Numbered from the stretch's first letter, positions 1 through 13,300 are shown. The stretch is DNA of 64,000 bases from Ceratotherium simum simum (GCF_000283155.1 NW_004454180.1:24923021-24987020); one strand, 5' to 3'. Made by a program: numbers and translations. Notes: generated from the sequence alone by a model not told the origin.

Positions 1-939
1 GTTTTTGAGGAAGGAAGGGAGAGAGAAAAGGTAGGAACACTGATGTGCCAGCAACATTTTAACCCTGCTCCTCTCTCCCATCTCACCAACATAAATAATT
101 ATTGTACATTGTAAGGTCAACACACTGATTTCAGCAGATAAACGGTTAAACTTATTACCAGCCCACCTGAAGATGAGGAAATCCTATTCCAACCAGTGGG
201 AATGTATGCAACATTGTAAATCAAGAATGCAAGTTAAAACCCTAATATTATAGTATATTAGAACAAATTTTTTCAAAGATTTCAGTGTATGGCTGACATT
301 TTAAGTTGGCTGATTCTTCCTTCAAAGGAATCCGATTAAATAGAACAAGGAAAATAAGATGCTGATATCCTTTGACCAATTTCTTTTTTGGGTAAAAAAT
401 ACTAAAAGGGAAATAATGTAAATTTTTTTCTTAAGCAGTTTACAGCTGCATTATTCTGAACTGTGACAGACTGTCAACAACCTAAACGTCAGCATTTGAA
501 TATTAGTTAAACTGAGAAGGACTATAATGAAATACTAGGGCCAAGTGACTTCAGAAGCTAAAAGGAAACTTGTCTAGAAATTAGGATTAATGGGGAAAAA
601 CAAGCAAACACAAGACTTTATGCCTGTACAATTCTCTAAAATACATTTAAAAAGAAATTTGCCGAGGTGATGATGATAACGAGATTTCCCCTAAATTCTC
701 TTCATTGTTATAACGTTGTTAGTGGCATAAAAATTGGAACACAAATGAAAATGGAGAATCAAAAAGTACACCTTTACCTTACTATGTATCTGTATGTGGA
801 CAAAGACAAAATTTGAAAAGCAGTATCAATAAGACAAAGAGCTGTTGCAAAGCTCCACCTCCCCTCCTTTGCAGAGGTATAACAAGAAACAACCAGAACC
901 CCACTAGATAACCAGTCAGCCCCCTCAGCACACTCACGG
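1..939. other. Upstream intergenic sequence
   Basis: AT-rich DNA upstream of the CAAP1 island with no gene. About 420-545 resembles a decayed sense L1 3' end (CAACCTAAACGTCAGCATTTG then AATGAAATACTAGGGCC). A 126-residue minus-strand frame at 782-1162 is low-complexity antisense of the promoter. Confidence 0.5.
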
Positions 940-978
940 CCACCTGCACGGCTTTCGAGGAGGCGCGATGGGTCCCGG

Positions 979-988
979 CCCCGCCCCC
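979..988 (-). promoter_or_regulatory. GC box (SP/KLF-type)
   Basis: CCCCGCCCCC on the + strand, the complement of a GGGGCGGGG-type SP1/KLF site, at the expected distance from the CAAP1 start. Confidence 0.6.
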
Positions 989-1017
989 AGAAACACCTCC
1001 GGGCGTCGGCGCCGAGT

Positions 1018-1032
1018 CCGGAAGTGACGCAA
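1018..1032 (+). promoter_or_regulatory. ETS plus CRE-like composite site
   Basis: CCGGAAGTGACGCAA contains the ETS core CCGGAAGT fused to a TGACGCAA half similar to CRE/ATF sites, sharing the T at 1025. ETS-CRE composites are common in TATA-less CpG promoters. Occupancy is inferred. Confidence 0.6.
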
Positions 1033-1104
1033 AACTGCGGCGCCAGCGCCCGCCGCCGCCGGAGCGAGGTGTGGGTGGCTGCAGCCTCAGCAGGCTGTCC
1101 CCGG

Positions 1105-1128
1105 ATGATTGCAGCAGGGGGATCATGA
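1105..1128 (+). CDS. Seven-codon upstream ORF overlapping the CAAP1 start
   Basis: ATG at 1105 opens a frame encoding MIAAGGS. Its TGA stop (1126-1128) overlaps the main ATG (1125-1127) as ATGA. The context is weak (C at -3, A at +4), so leaky scanning to the main start is expected. It is translated only if the transcript starts before 1105. The peptide itself is probably unimportant; any role would be translational control. Confidence 0.45.
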   Translation: MIAAGGS

Positions 1129-1394
1129 CGGGGAAGAAGTCTTCCCGGGAGAAGCGGCGCAAACGCAGCGGTCAGGAGGCGGCCGCGGCGCTGGCGGCGC
1201 CGGACCTGGTGCCTGCCCTCGCCGGCAGCGGCAGCGGGAGCGCCAGCGGCTGCGGGAACACTAGCCTCGGGGGAGGTGTCCCTGGCGGGGGGAGCGGTGG
1301 CAACGGCTGGGGCGGGAGTAGCGTGGAGCGCAGCGAGCGGCGGAAGCGCAGGAGCACCGACTCGGCTTCCAGCGTCGCGGGCTCCCTGCCGCAG
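1125..1394 (+). CDS. CAAP1: CAAP1 coding exon 1
   Basis: This exon encodes residues 1-90, from MTGKKSSREK to AGSLPQ. The start is the ATG at 1125, with A at -3 (1122) and A at +4, a fair Kozak context. The frame stays open upstream to 1071, but only a GTG is available there, so 1125 is preferred and matches the known family N-terminus. The donor is CAG|GTGCGT at 1394/1395, phase 0. The exon lies inside the CpG island, which explains its Gly/Ala/Ser/Arg-rich product and the long shadow frames on both strands. Confidence 0.95.
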
Positions 1395-4300
1395 GTGCGT
1401 GCGCGCCCTTCTCCCCGCTCCTCCGAGCTGCTGCGGAAGAAGGCGGGCGGCGACGAGATGTGGCGGCGGGATGGGGTGTCTGCTCTAACCTCCCTCTTAG
1501 AGCTGCGAGCCCAAGGTTCTGCCCGTGCTTGACATTCATGTCCCTAAGTCCGGGTAAACCCCACACTCCTATGTCTTGAACTTCAAGATTCTGGGTTTGC
1601 TGATCAGCTAACTCATTTGCTTTTTGGCCCTTTCTGCTGCTGTCCTCAGTCTCCCTGAAAAGTATGGGTCGGGAGCCAGCCTTGAATGCCCTTGCGAGTC
1701 ACGCTTTACTTCTCTCTGCGTCTTCACCTTTTAGTCGATTGTGATTAACTCCACTTTACATGATGAGAAATTTGAGGCTCACAGAGGTTAAGGAAGTTTA
1801 CCCACAGTCACAGTTTGTTAATAACTGACTACGAAAGCCGTGTTCTTTATGCTCCATCGACCTGCCAGGATACCGGCTTTTAAAAAAATAGTTTGCTTGA
1901 AACATGTTATAAACAAATGCATGAATACGTACTTAAAATTCATACAACACAGAAAGGGAAAAGCGTGGAAGTCTCTTTAAGCCCCCTCTTTGATAGTTTG
2001 ATATGCAGCCTTTTCGTTATCTCTTGTCAGATATGTGTATTTAAGTTCCTGCACGTAAGCTTTATTGTGATATTCCCGCCGTTGAATTGGATAATACCAC
2101 TGCATTGTTGGGATGGAGGTCTTACTACATGCGGTACCTTATTTTTTAGTGGCTGCTCGATATCCCATTGTATCTTTATTGATGAATGTTTAGGTTTCCA
2201 GTTTTCTTGCTATTACAGGGATGATACAAAAATGAACACCCTTGTACATATGTCTTGTACAGGAATTGCTGAGTCAAAGTTTATGCCTTTAAAAAAATTT
2301 GGTAAGTACCACCAAATGCTTTCCAAAAAAGGCTTTAGTGAGTTATAGTGCAAACAGTATATAAGAATACCCATCTCTTCAAATCTTGACTATATGCTTT
2401 TTTTTTTTTTTTTTTGGTGAGGAAGATTAGCCCTGAGCTAACATCTGTTGCCAGTCCTCTTTTTGCTGAGGAAGATTGGCCCTGGGCTAAAATCCGTGCC
2501 CATCTTCCTCTACTTTATATGTAGGACGCCTGCCACAGCGAGGCTTGATAAGCAGTGCCTAGGTCGGCACCAGAGCTCCGAACCTGCAAACCCAGGGCCA
2601 CCTGAAGCAGAGCACATGAACTTAACCACTATGCCACTGGGCTGGCCCCTATATCTATTTTTTAAGAATTTATCAGCTTAATGGGTGAAATTAATATTTC
2701 ATTTGTTTTAATTTATATTTTCCTGATTAATAGGTTGAACATCTTTATATTTTTATTTGCCATTTGACTCCTTATGTAAGCTGGATATACCCATCATCTG
2801 CCCATTTTTCTGTTTGGTTGTTTTCAACTTTTTACTGATAAATTCTGAATCTCACTACGTAAAGTGTGAGATACCAAATTGTTGGTTCTAATGTTTTGCG
2901 TAAGGTATATTGCAAATGTTAGTATAACTTTGGCCAGGATGTACTGAAGCTTTCGATTTAGTTGTGGTCAAGACTAGTATTATTTACCTAGGCCTTTTGG
3001 ATTTTGTGTGTTGTTTAGAAAGGTCTTTCCAGGGGCCGGCCCCATGGCTTAGCGGTGAAGTGCACAGGCTCTGCTACTGGCGGCCCGGGTTCAGATCCCG
3101 GGCGCGCACCGACGCACTGCTTCTCTGGCCATGCTGAGGCCGCGTCCCACATGCAGCAACTAGAAGGATGTGCAGCTATGACATACAACTATCTACTGGG
3201 GCTTTGAGAAGAAAACGGGAAAAAAAAGGAGGAGGATTGGCAATAGATGTTAGCTTAGGGCTGTTCTTCCTCAGCAAAAAGAGGAGGATTAACATGGATG
3301 TTAGCTCAGGGCTGATCTTCCTCAAAAAAGCAAGATCTTTCCTAATCCAAGATTATAAAACTATTTATTCTGTATTTTTTAACATTACGTCTTCAAATTG
3401 GGAGTTGTGGAAGCATAGAAGGCCATTTTTCTTCTGTATTTTCTTGTATCTAGCCACATTATAAATTATTAGTTTAAAACTGACTCAGAAAAATTTCTGC
3501 TAACATGAGAGTTTTGTCTCTTCGTTTTCAGCAGTATTATTATTTTTTGTTCTTTTTGCATTATCTAAGACGTTTTGTGTGATGTTGAACAGAAGCAGTG
3601 ATAGTAGGCATTCTTACCCCATCCTTTTTTTAGTGGGAACATTTCTGATGTTCCACCAGTAAGTATATTTGTCATAGGTTCTGAAAGATACCTTTGATCA
3701 GGTTATGGAAATTTTCTTCAATTCCTAGTTTGCTGAGAGTTGTGGAGATTTATCAGATACTTCTATGTCATTCTGTTGAGATGATCGCATAGTTTTCTTT
3801 CTGTAATCAGATGATGTGATTTTATTGATAAATTAACTGATATTGAATTGTCCTTGCAGCCTTGGGATAGATCCTGTTTGGTTTGTTGATTTGGTTGTTG
3901 TACTCAACTGGAATTTAGTATTTTTACTTTTGTGTCTATGTTCCTAAGTTAAATCAGCCTCTGTTTTTCATTTTTGTAGAGTCTTTTTTGGTTTTGGTAT
4001 CAAGATTGTGCTAACCTCATGGGTTGAGTTGGGAACCTTTGCATTGTTTTGGTGTGTTCCAGAATAGTTTATATCTTTTGCTCAAACATTTGTCAGAACT
4101 TGGCCATTGGACCATATAGCTGTCTGGGTCTGGTGGGTTTTTTAGGGGTAGTTTCTTTTTTTTTTTTTTTCTTTTTTCAAATTCTTTGATAGTTATAGAT
4201 CTATTTAGTTTTTCTACCCCTTCTAGAATCAATTTTGGATATCACCATTCTTATCTTAAACAGTTCCCTTAATCTTTAGTATTCTTTATCATGATGAGGA

Positions 4301-7300
4301 GACCAATAATGCTGGGTATTGTAAATATTTGCATATAGAACTAAACCCTATTTATAATGAAAAGTAAGTGTATTTGTGAAGAAAAAAAGAAATTACATAT
4401 TAGGCATGTAGATAACATCTCAGAATTCTGAGAATGCCATTATAGTTGTTGTGTATTGAGTTCCCTATTTATTTATTTTTTTGATAACAGCTTTATAGAG
4501 ATATAATTCACATACTATATAATTCACCCATTTCGAGTATACAGTTCAGTGGTTTTGAGTATATTCAGAGTTGTGCAACCATCACTGTAGTGAATTTTAA
4601 AATATTTCATCACCCCAAAAAGAAACCCTATGTGTACCTTTTAGCTATCATTCTAATAGTCACTCGCACCCTGTTCCCTCCCTAGGCAACCACTAATCTA
4701 CTTCCTATCACTATAGATTTATTGATTCCCTGTTCTGCATATTTTATATGAATAGAATCATATAATATGTGGTCTTTTGTGACTGGCTTCTTTCACTTAG
4801 CATAATGTTTTTTCAAAGTTCATCCATGTTGTAACACATATCAGTACTTCAGTCCTTTTTAGGGCTGAATAATAAATATTTCATTGTATGGCTATAACAT
4901 ATTTGTTTTTTCTATTTATCACTTGATGGACATTTGGATTGCTTCCACCTTTTGGCTGTTATGAATAATGCCGCTATGAACATTTATGTAAAAGTTTTTG
5001 TGCAAACGTCTGGTTACATTTCTCTTGGATATATGTCTAGGAATGGAATCGTTGGGTCCTGTGGTAACTTTTCGAGGAACTGCCAAACTTTTTTCCAAAG
5101 CAGCTGCACCATTTTAGATTCCTGCTGTCAGTGTACGAGGGTTCCAGTTTCTTGTCGCCAACACTTGAATTACCTTGTGAGAGATGAGAACAAGAGTTGA
5201 CCTTCTTTACTTTTTCAGTCTCATTATCATAGTATCCTTTAAAATTGGCCTGTTTTTAAACTGCTTTTAAACAATTCCATTAGAAAACATAACAAAGAAT
5301 CCTACCTGAACTGTAGTTGGGGAAGGTTTTCCTGAGGAAATGACTTATGAATTGATACCTGAATTTGTTCATCTTGAGAGTATAGTGTGGTAGGGAAATG
5401 GGGAGGAAAGACTGTTGTAGTAGAAGTCGTAGAAGAACAGTAGGTACAAAAGCCTTGCCTGTGGGAGGTGAAGGGAGAACAGGTTATATTTGAGGAATTC
5501 AAAGAAGGTGGTTGTGTTTGGAACACAAAGAATGAGCAGGAAGGGCCAGGTAGGCTCTATTACTCTGAGAGCAGTGGGAAGTCATTGGAAGGTTTTAAAT
5601 AGGGAGGGTGAGTATTATGTACATTTTATAAAATCCATTCTAGTGACAGTGTACAAAACAGATTGGAGAGACCTCAGATTAGATGCAGCAGGTCCGGTTA
5701 ACTGGCTATTGAGGTAATCTGGGCAAAAGATGATGGTACCTCAGACCAGGATTATGGCAGTTGGAGAGACTGGATAGATTTGGGAGCTAGGTGGTAAAAT
5801 TGGGAAAAATGTCTTAAATTACTTGGCTACTTTGAATATGATTAAATTGTATAACAGTTTAAAAAAAATGATAATAGCTCCTGGTAAGCAGTAATACTTT
5901 ACTGTATCATATTTGGGATTTGTAACATTTTGGCTGCTATTCCATTTCTTTATAGGAATTTAAGAAGAATGGCAATGCATACATAAAACTTTTGGGTGAA
6001 TGGCCAGCTGGAGGAATATCCTAATTCTTTGGAAGTCAAAAATTATAGGAAATCATTCAATATTGAGTATATTTTCATTTGTGTGTCATCACATATTATC
6101 TTTTCACTTTATATCATCTTATCGAGTTAATTGTAGTGTGGAGAGTAAGTTCAAAGAATACTGAACACTTAAATATTCTTTCCTGTGGTTTTAGATAAAT
6201 AATCTGTGCAAAGAATTTGGAAATGTTTAATGAAGAAGAATTTGTTAAATGAAGATATATGACATTATATACATATTCCATACATTTTAAGTAGCATTAT
6301 TTAATGGTTCTTTATCTCTTTGAATTTTAGGAAACCAAATATCTTTTGCCAACTTTGGAAAAAGAATTATTCTTGGCAGAGCACAGTGACCTTGAAGAAG
6401 GTGGACTGGACCTGACTGTGTCATTAAAACCAGTTAGTTTCTATATATCAGACAAAAAAGAAATGCTTCAGCAGTGTTTCTGTATCATAGGAGAGAAGAA
6501 GTTACAGAAGATGCTTCCTGATGTGCTAAAGGTACTTCGTTACATAAACTATCAGACTGTACACATATATAGAAATTTATAGAAACCTTTATAGCAATGA
6601 TTTTACTTAATGCAAATTATAATTGGATGTTTTCAACTAAAACAGCTACTTCAAAAAGATATAAAAAGGGGATTTTGGAAAACCATAAATGGCCACGTAT
6701 ATTTAAAAATTTGCCAAGAAAAAGTGGGGCAGTTTACTGTGTTTAGCTAAGGAATTTATTGACCTTCTGGAAATAATTCTATTAAATGCAGGCAGTGTTA
6801 GTATCTAAATTAGAGGTATAATGATTCTTTCTGGTGCTTTAAGAAATAATGTACTGCTGTGTAACAATACACATCAATGGTTGGTAATAGGTTATATTTC
6901 ATTAAATTCACAAATGTTTTCATATATTTATTTCTGAAAATTATTCAGGGAAATACATGGTATTCTAATTTTTCATTGTGGAAATAGGGCTTGGACAAGT
7001 TAAGCCCAAGATCGTATATCTAAAATGTATAGAGCAAGGACTTGAATATTTAAACCTTCTGAGGAATTACCTCATATAACTAGGCTGTTGTTAAGAATGT
7101 AGGCCACCTGACTTACTCTCTAGTTTGTTCTTTCATAATAAACATAACTTTATATATTCCCATCAGATCTCTATAAATTATAATGTTCACATGTCAGCTG
7201 GCAGTTTTTCGGATTTCATCCCATTAAAACATTTAGGTGGCTTTTAATTTGTTTTATTGTAAGAGTTTGCTAACTGGACTGTTTTTTTATGATTGCTATT

Positions 7301-10300
7301 TTCTAGTTTACGTTGGCACTGTATTACATAAATGCATTTTTTAAATGTCATTTTCTTTAGAACTGTTCAATAGAAGAAATTAAAAAACTATGCCAGGAAC
7401 AGTTAGAGCTCCTGTCTGAAAAAAAAATCTTGAAGATTCTTGAGGGTAAGAATACGTATTTCTACATTCTGGTAACTTACTAGTTAATACTATATTCAGC
7501 AGAAATCCTGAGGTATTCTTTTTCTTACTTGAATATTACTGTAATTTCATTGTTGAGTAATCATTTTTACTTATATTTGTACTGAGAAATACAGTTTGCA
7601 TATCAGAATAGTGTTTCAAGAATAGACTTTTTGATGCATGTATAGTTTTTCCAAATCAGGCATATAGGTAAGAGCATAAGTTTGTATGCAGTAACAAAAT
7701 GAAATGAAATGTGTTTACCCAAATGCTGTAAAAAATTAATTATTGATAAGGCAAAGACTTCTTTTAAAATAATTTTTTATTTTCTGCTTTATATTCTTTT
7801 TTTTTTTTTTTGCTGAGGAAGATTTTCCCTGAGCTAACATTTGTTACCAGTCCTCCTCCTTTTTGTTTTTGCTTGAGGAAGATTAGCCCTGAGCTAACAT
7901 CTTGTGCCAGTCTTCCTCTGTTTTGTGTGTGGGACATTGCCACAGCATGACTGGTGAGTGGAGTAGGTCCGTGCCCAGGATCCGAACCCGTGTACCAGGG
8001 CTACTGAAGTGGAGCGTGGAACTTTAACAACTAGGCCATGGGGCTGGGCCCTGCTTAATATTCTTATTGCTTTTAGTTACCTATTGCATACTATTTCTGC
8101 TCTAGTAAGATCCAGGTGCAGAGTTAGAAGAATTTCTTGCAATTTGTCAAAATTTATATGTCTGCCTGAAGTATGACTCCTCTTTGTGATACTGTTACCT
8201 GTAGAATTTTGGATTTTCAAGCATTTTTTTTTTCTTTTGGAACTTTACAAAGATTTTAGCATTAGCATCACAAGAGAAGGAACAAAAAAATGAAGACTTT
8301 CAATTTCCAGAGAGAACGTCTTTTTTAAATGCAAAATGGTTTAATGGAATTTGTAACTCTGGTAATAGATGTATGCATATGTGTATAGTCTGTAAGTATA
8401 TATACACATTCCTGTGTGTATATATATGTTTATGTAATAGATAAAGGGAAAGCAATGAGAAATACCTAATGCATTGAAAAAACTGATTTTAAATATAAGC
8501 AATTAAAAATGTCATCTTTCAACAACTATAAATTTCTTTAATCTGCATCATTTTTAAAGGTGACACTTTTTGTGTAATGATTAAATTGTTCTGACATTTT
8601 ATAAGCATGCTTTCAATAGTTTATTTCATTTATAAGGTGACAATGCTGTGGACTCTGAAATGGAAGAGGAGGCAGATGATGGCTCTAAGATGGGATCTGA
8701 TTTAGTCAGTCAGTAAGTTGAAAAACTTTTCATTTTCACTTCAAAATTTCTTTGTTATTCCTTTGGTGATTTCTTGCCCTAAAAAAATGTGATTGTTTTT
8801 CAGGAAGATCAGCCCTGAGCTAACATCTGTGCTAATCCTCCTCTTTTTGCTGAAGAAAACCGGCTCTGAGCTAACATCTATTGCCAATTCTCCTCCTCTT
8901 TTTTTTTTTCCCCAAAGCCACAGTAGATAGTTGTATGTCATAGTTGCACATCCTTCTAGTTGCTGTACGTGGGACGCGGCCTCAGCATGGCTGGAGAAGC
9001 GGTGCGTTGGTGCGCTGCGCGCCCGGGGTCCGAACCCGGACCGCCAGTAGTGGAGCGCACGCACTTAACCACTAAGCCACGGGGCCGGCCCTAAAATGAT
9101 TTTCTTAAGCTTCTTCTCATAGGCATAGGACAGCAGCGATGCCAACTAGCAGCGGAATCACATCTCTCATTTGGAATTTGAATATACTGGTGGTGATAGC
9201 CACTATTTATTAAGTACTTACTCTGCCAGGCATTATGTTAGTAGCTTAGAACACTTGGTCTCACTGAGTTTTTCTACATACCTATTAACGTTAGGTGATA
9301 ATAGCCTCATTTCACAGATGAGACAGTAAGGTGGTTCATTTTATATAGGGACATATAATTTGGTTATTGTGATGATAAAAATGCTTAAAGTTTTGGGGTG
9401 CTGACTCATGAAGAAGCAACATGCTAATTTTTTTCTAGATTGTTCTTCTCTGCCATGGCTCATCAAACTTTCATCCACTAATTCACCATCTGTTGATTTT
9501 TGACTAAGACAGTTATTTTTTTTGGTACTCTCTCTGCAAAGTTTGGCTACAGGCAACAGCACAAATGAGAAGAGATTACCAGCGGCAGTAGCAAAATAAG
9601 TAGCACATATTTAACCTGAAATTTTGAGTGTTTTTTCTTTTCTAATAGAATGCTGTTGGGTAAGTATCACTAAAAAAGAACAATTTCATTTCATAACTGT
9701 AGAGGGCATCAAATATTCTATTTGTACTGAAGCATTGAAAAACTCGTGATGATGCTTGGCTGCCTCAAAATCAGTTGATTTTTGGTCATCACATCCATCT
9801 TGCCTCGGAGTGTCATAGGGTCATTTATACTTAACCACAGAGTAGAAAATATTCACATTTCTGAAAAGTCTTACTATTGTCTTTTCTTCAAAATACTTAG
9901 CTTTAAATTGTTTATGTAATATACTAATCTAGTTTAGCTGGTTTAAGCATTTACAAGGCTTGCCACTTTTTAGTACTTTGAAATTTCTTAAATTATCTAA
10001 CTTAATCATTTTGCTTCTAGATGCTATTTATAGAGAATCCTGAATTGAACTTTTGCTTAATTACCTTTGCCTTTGTTCAAATCTATTTATTTTTCCCAGT
10101 TTTTGAGGTGTTATCAAGGTTAAATGCTTAATTTTTCATACCTGAACACTAGTGCTACCTTTTCTACTGTTAGAAGCCTTTTTTTTTCTTTTTTTTTGGC
10201 TGAGGAAGATTCACTCTGAGCTAACATCTGTTGCCAGTCTTCCTCTTTTTGCTTGAGGAAGATTCGCCCTGAGCTAACATCTGTGCCAGTCTTCCTCTAT

Positions 10301-13300
10301 TTTGTACGTTGGTCACCGCCACAGCGTGGCTGCTGACGAGTGGTGTAGGTCCGTGCCCGGGAACCGGACCCTGGGCCACTGAAGCAGAGCGCACTGAACT
10401 TAATCACTAGGCCACAGGGCCAGCCCCAGGAAGCCATTTAATGGATAGCCAATTAGATTAGAAATTTAATTCTCTTAAAAGATTACAACAAATTATACTA
10501 TTTGACATCTGAACTATTCTAATGAAAAAAATGGTGAATAGAATCAAAGTGACTATTGTGAAGAACCCACTTTTATAATGTGCTTACCAGATAAGTCACA
10601 TTAACTTTTTAATGCTGCAGTGAGCAGGTTCAACAATCACAAATATTACCAAAAGTTGTCATAATAGTCATTTGTGGACCTGGTAAGTGCCAGATTGTTG
10701 AGATTCTTTTGAATTACTTGAGCTTTGAGTATGGGCTTTGAAAAAAAAAACCAAGTTTCTAAGCTACCAGATGCCAAATCAATAATAATACTGAAAACCA
10801 TCACTTACTGAACATTGTATGCCAGATACTGTTCTAATCCCCTTATACGCTGTCCTTCCCTCATTGGGTTTGTATAACAACCGTGTGAGGTACGTGGTAT
10901 TAGCATCATCATTTTACAGGTGGAACAATAAGGCCCAAAAAGATCTGTGTGCCTGAGGTCACACAAATGAGTATGAAAGTAGGAGGCAGTGTTTGTTTTG
11001 AAGAGACTAGGCTTTTGTGCAAATGGACCTGGCTTTGAAACACTTTACCTTTCCTAACATCACTTTATTCATTTGTAAAATGGAGATAATCCTTGCTTCA
11101 TAGGATTGTTGAAATTAAATGAGTATGTGACTAGTGTATTATTTTTTTTACTAGTTATTAATAATAATATTAGTTATGAATGGGGGAGATGCACTGCATT
11201 GTGAAGCAATGAAGATGGGAAAGGGAGATAATGTGGGAAGATGTTTGCTTTAGCCCAGGTTCTTGACTTTTTCCCTGTACTTCCTCTTTGGAGCAATAGT
11301 AACCTAAGTGGGCAAACTGTTGGAGCCAAGGAAGAGGTCTGAGGTTTTCAGTTACCTATAGATGTCTGGGAGAGAACGTGGGTAGGGAACCTCATTCTCT
11401 GTGGTGTACTGAGCATAGTTTGAGGCGTGGGGTAAAGGTAGTGATTTGTCTTCTCTCAAAGCCTTAAGAGGCTGCTTAAGAGGGCTTAACCGGCAGAATC
11501 CTTTGGATCCTATTACAGTGTATGATATCTTCCTGTTTGCTTTGTGCTTAGAGGAACATCAGTCCTGTTAATCTGTGTAGAGGGGAACTGAAGTGGTGGG
11601 CAGCCTCGTAGAAACCTTCTTCCTGTGCTTTAACAGAGAGTTAGATTTGTTAACATGTTTGGTGCTTGGTGCTGAAAATTCCCGTGTTTTCTATTACCTG
11701 CTGGTATTTCACCCTTTAATAGATGCCAGTAGTCTGACCTATCTGGATGCTGAGGGAACAGTCAGTTATGAGTAGGCAAGGAATGATAAAGGAATTCAGT
11801 AACTTGAGAGAGGAAAACTAGGCTGAATAAGTGTAACAGGCAGCTTCTGCGGAGCGTGGAGTTAATATAGAAAGAAAACTTCAGCAAAGTAATGAAAACT
11901 CACAAGGAAATATAATTAGAGCACAAATTTAATTTCAGGAATTAAAAAAATTCTAAATTCCTAAATTCAGTAGACAAACTGATAAAGACAGTAGTTGTGC
12001 TGGGGACTGAATCATTGTCCTGAAAAATCAAGTTGAATAAATAAATACTGAGCAATAGAGAAAGGCCACACACAAAAAATGTAAAGCCTTATGTATGACT
12101 CTTGGGACCCTGGAAGACAGTTTTAGGAGACCTATCGTGGACATACTGGAAATTCTAGAAAGAGAAACAAATAGCTAGAAAAGTAGTAAGAAATGATAGA
12201 ATTAAATTTTTTGACTTAAAGACTTGTCTTAAGACCATCAGGGCAAGAATAATAAAAAAAGACCTTGTTATGGGCTGAATTGTGCCCCTCCAGAATTCAT
12301 ATGTGGAAGCCCTAACGCCTAGCACCTCAGAATGTAACCTTATTTGGAGATAAAATCTTTAAAGTAGTGATTAAGTTAATCCAACCTGCCTGATGTCCTT
12401 ATAAGAAGAAGAAATTTGGACACACTTAGTGACACCAGGGATGGGCACACTTATAAAAGACCGTGGAGGACACAGAGAGAAAGCAGCCATCTGGAAGCCA
12501 AGGAGAGAGGCCTCAGAAGAAACCAAACCTGCAGATGCCTTGATCTTCGACTTCCATCCTCCAGAACTGTGAGAAACACGTTTCTGTTGTTTAAGCCAGC
12601 TAGTTTGTGGTGTTTTGTTATGGCAGCCTGAGCAGACTAATACAAACCTATATGTGTATAAATTTCCTGGTGAAATTTTTCCCCCAAACTTTTTATTTTG
12701 GAAGACTTCAAACTTACAAAAAAGTTGAAAGTGATAGAATGAACATCGGTATAGCCCCAGCTAGATTCAGCAACATTAACGTTTTGCCATTTAGCTCTCT
12801 CTCTCTCATATTTATCCTTTTTCCCCCAGAGCCGTTTGTGTTAGTTTGCCAGGGCTGCCATAGCAAAGAACCGCAGACAGGGGGCTTAACAACAGAAATT
12901 TATTTCTCACAGCTCTGGAGGCTGGAAGTCCAAGGTCAGGGTGTCAGAGGGTTGGTGTCCCCGGAAGCCTCTCTCTTTGGCTTCCAGATGGCCACCCTCT
13001 TGCTGGTCTTCACATGGTTGTTCTGTGTGTGTGAACCCCTGGTGTCTTTCCCTGTGTCCTAATCTTCTCATTTTATAAGGACACCAGTCAGATTGGATTA
13101 GGGCCCACCAGAATGGCCTCGTTTTAGCTTACTTACCTGGTTGAAGGCTCTACCTCCAAAATACTCACATTCTGAGGTACTGGTTAGGGCTTCAACATAG
13201 GAATTTTGATAGGAGGGAAGACACAGTTCAGTCCATAAACCATGTAAAAAATAAGTCACAGATGTCATAACATTTCATGCTTAGACAATTCAGTATGTAC

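Larger units (their letters stand above)
940..1480. promoter_or_regulatory. CAAP1: CpG-island promoter of CAAP1
   Basis: An abrupt change from AT-rich DNA to dense CpG-rich DNA covering the 5' UTR, exon 1 and the start of intron 1. There is no obvious TATA box. GC-box (979-988), ETS (1018-1025) and CRE-like (1025-1032) sequences lie 95-145 bases before the start codon. This is typical of a broadly expressed gene. The exact transcription start cannot be read from sequence; about 1030-1080 is plausible. Confidence 0.85.
2000..4260 (-). repeat. Old L1 relic, antisense, broken by two EREs
   Basis: The + strand reads as the complement of an L1 3' region and ORF2: AATTGCTGAGTCAAAGTTTATG near 2270, TTAGTTGTGGTCAAGACTAG near 2955, and reverse-transcriptase region complement across 3480-4150. 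It is interrupted by EREs at 2399-2649 and 3031-3330. There are many stops and no coding capacity. Spurious + strand frames here are L1 antisense. Confidence 0.7.
1395..6330 (+). other. CAAP1: CAAP1 intron 1
   Basis: 4.9-kb GT-AG intron holding the end of the CpG island, a MIR piece, a long antisense L1 relic broken by two oppositely oriented EREs, and a second antisense L1 3' end. About 5300-5810 resembles a purine-rich mammal-wide ancient repeat that I cannot name; 5810-6330 appears unique. Confidence 0.9.

Noticed and set aside
1071..1124. N-terminal extension of CAAP1 by 18 codons
   Set aside because: It would need a GTG start; the ATG at 1125 has an acceptable context and gives the known family N-terminus.
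782..1162. 126-residue minus-strand frame over the CAAP1 promoter, possibly a divergent gene
   Set aside because: Low-complexity Pro/Gly/Arg-rich antisense of the CpG island with no family resemblance; it reads against the well-supported CAAP1 exon 1.
4934..5200. 88-residue + strand frame
   Set aside because: Antisense of the L1 3' region, a common source of such frames.
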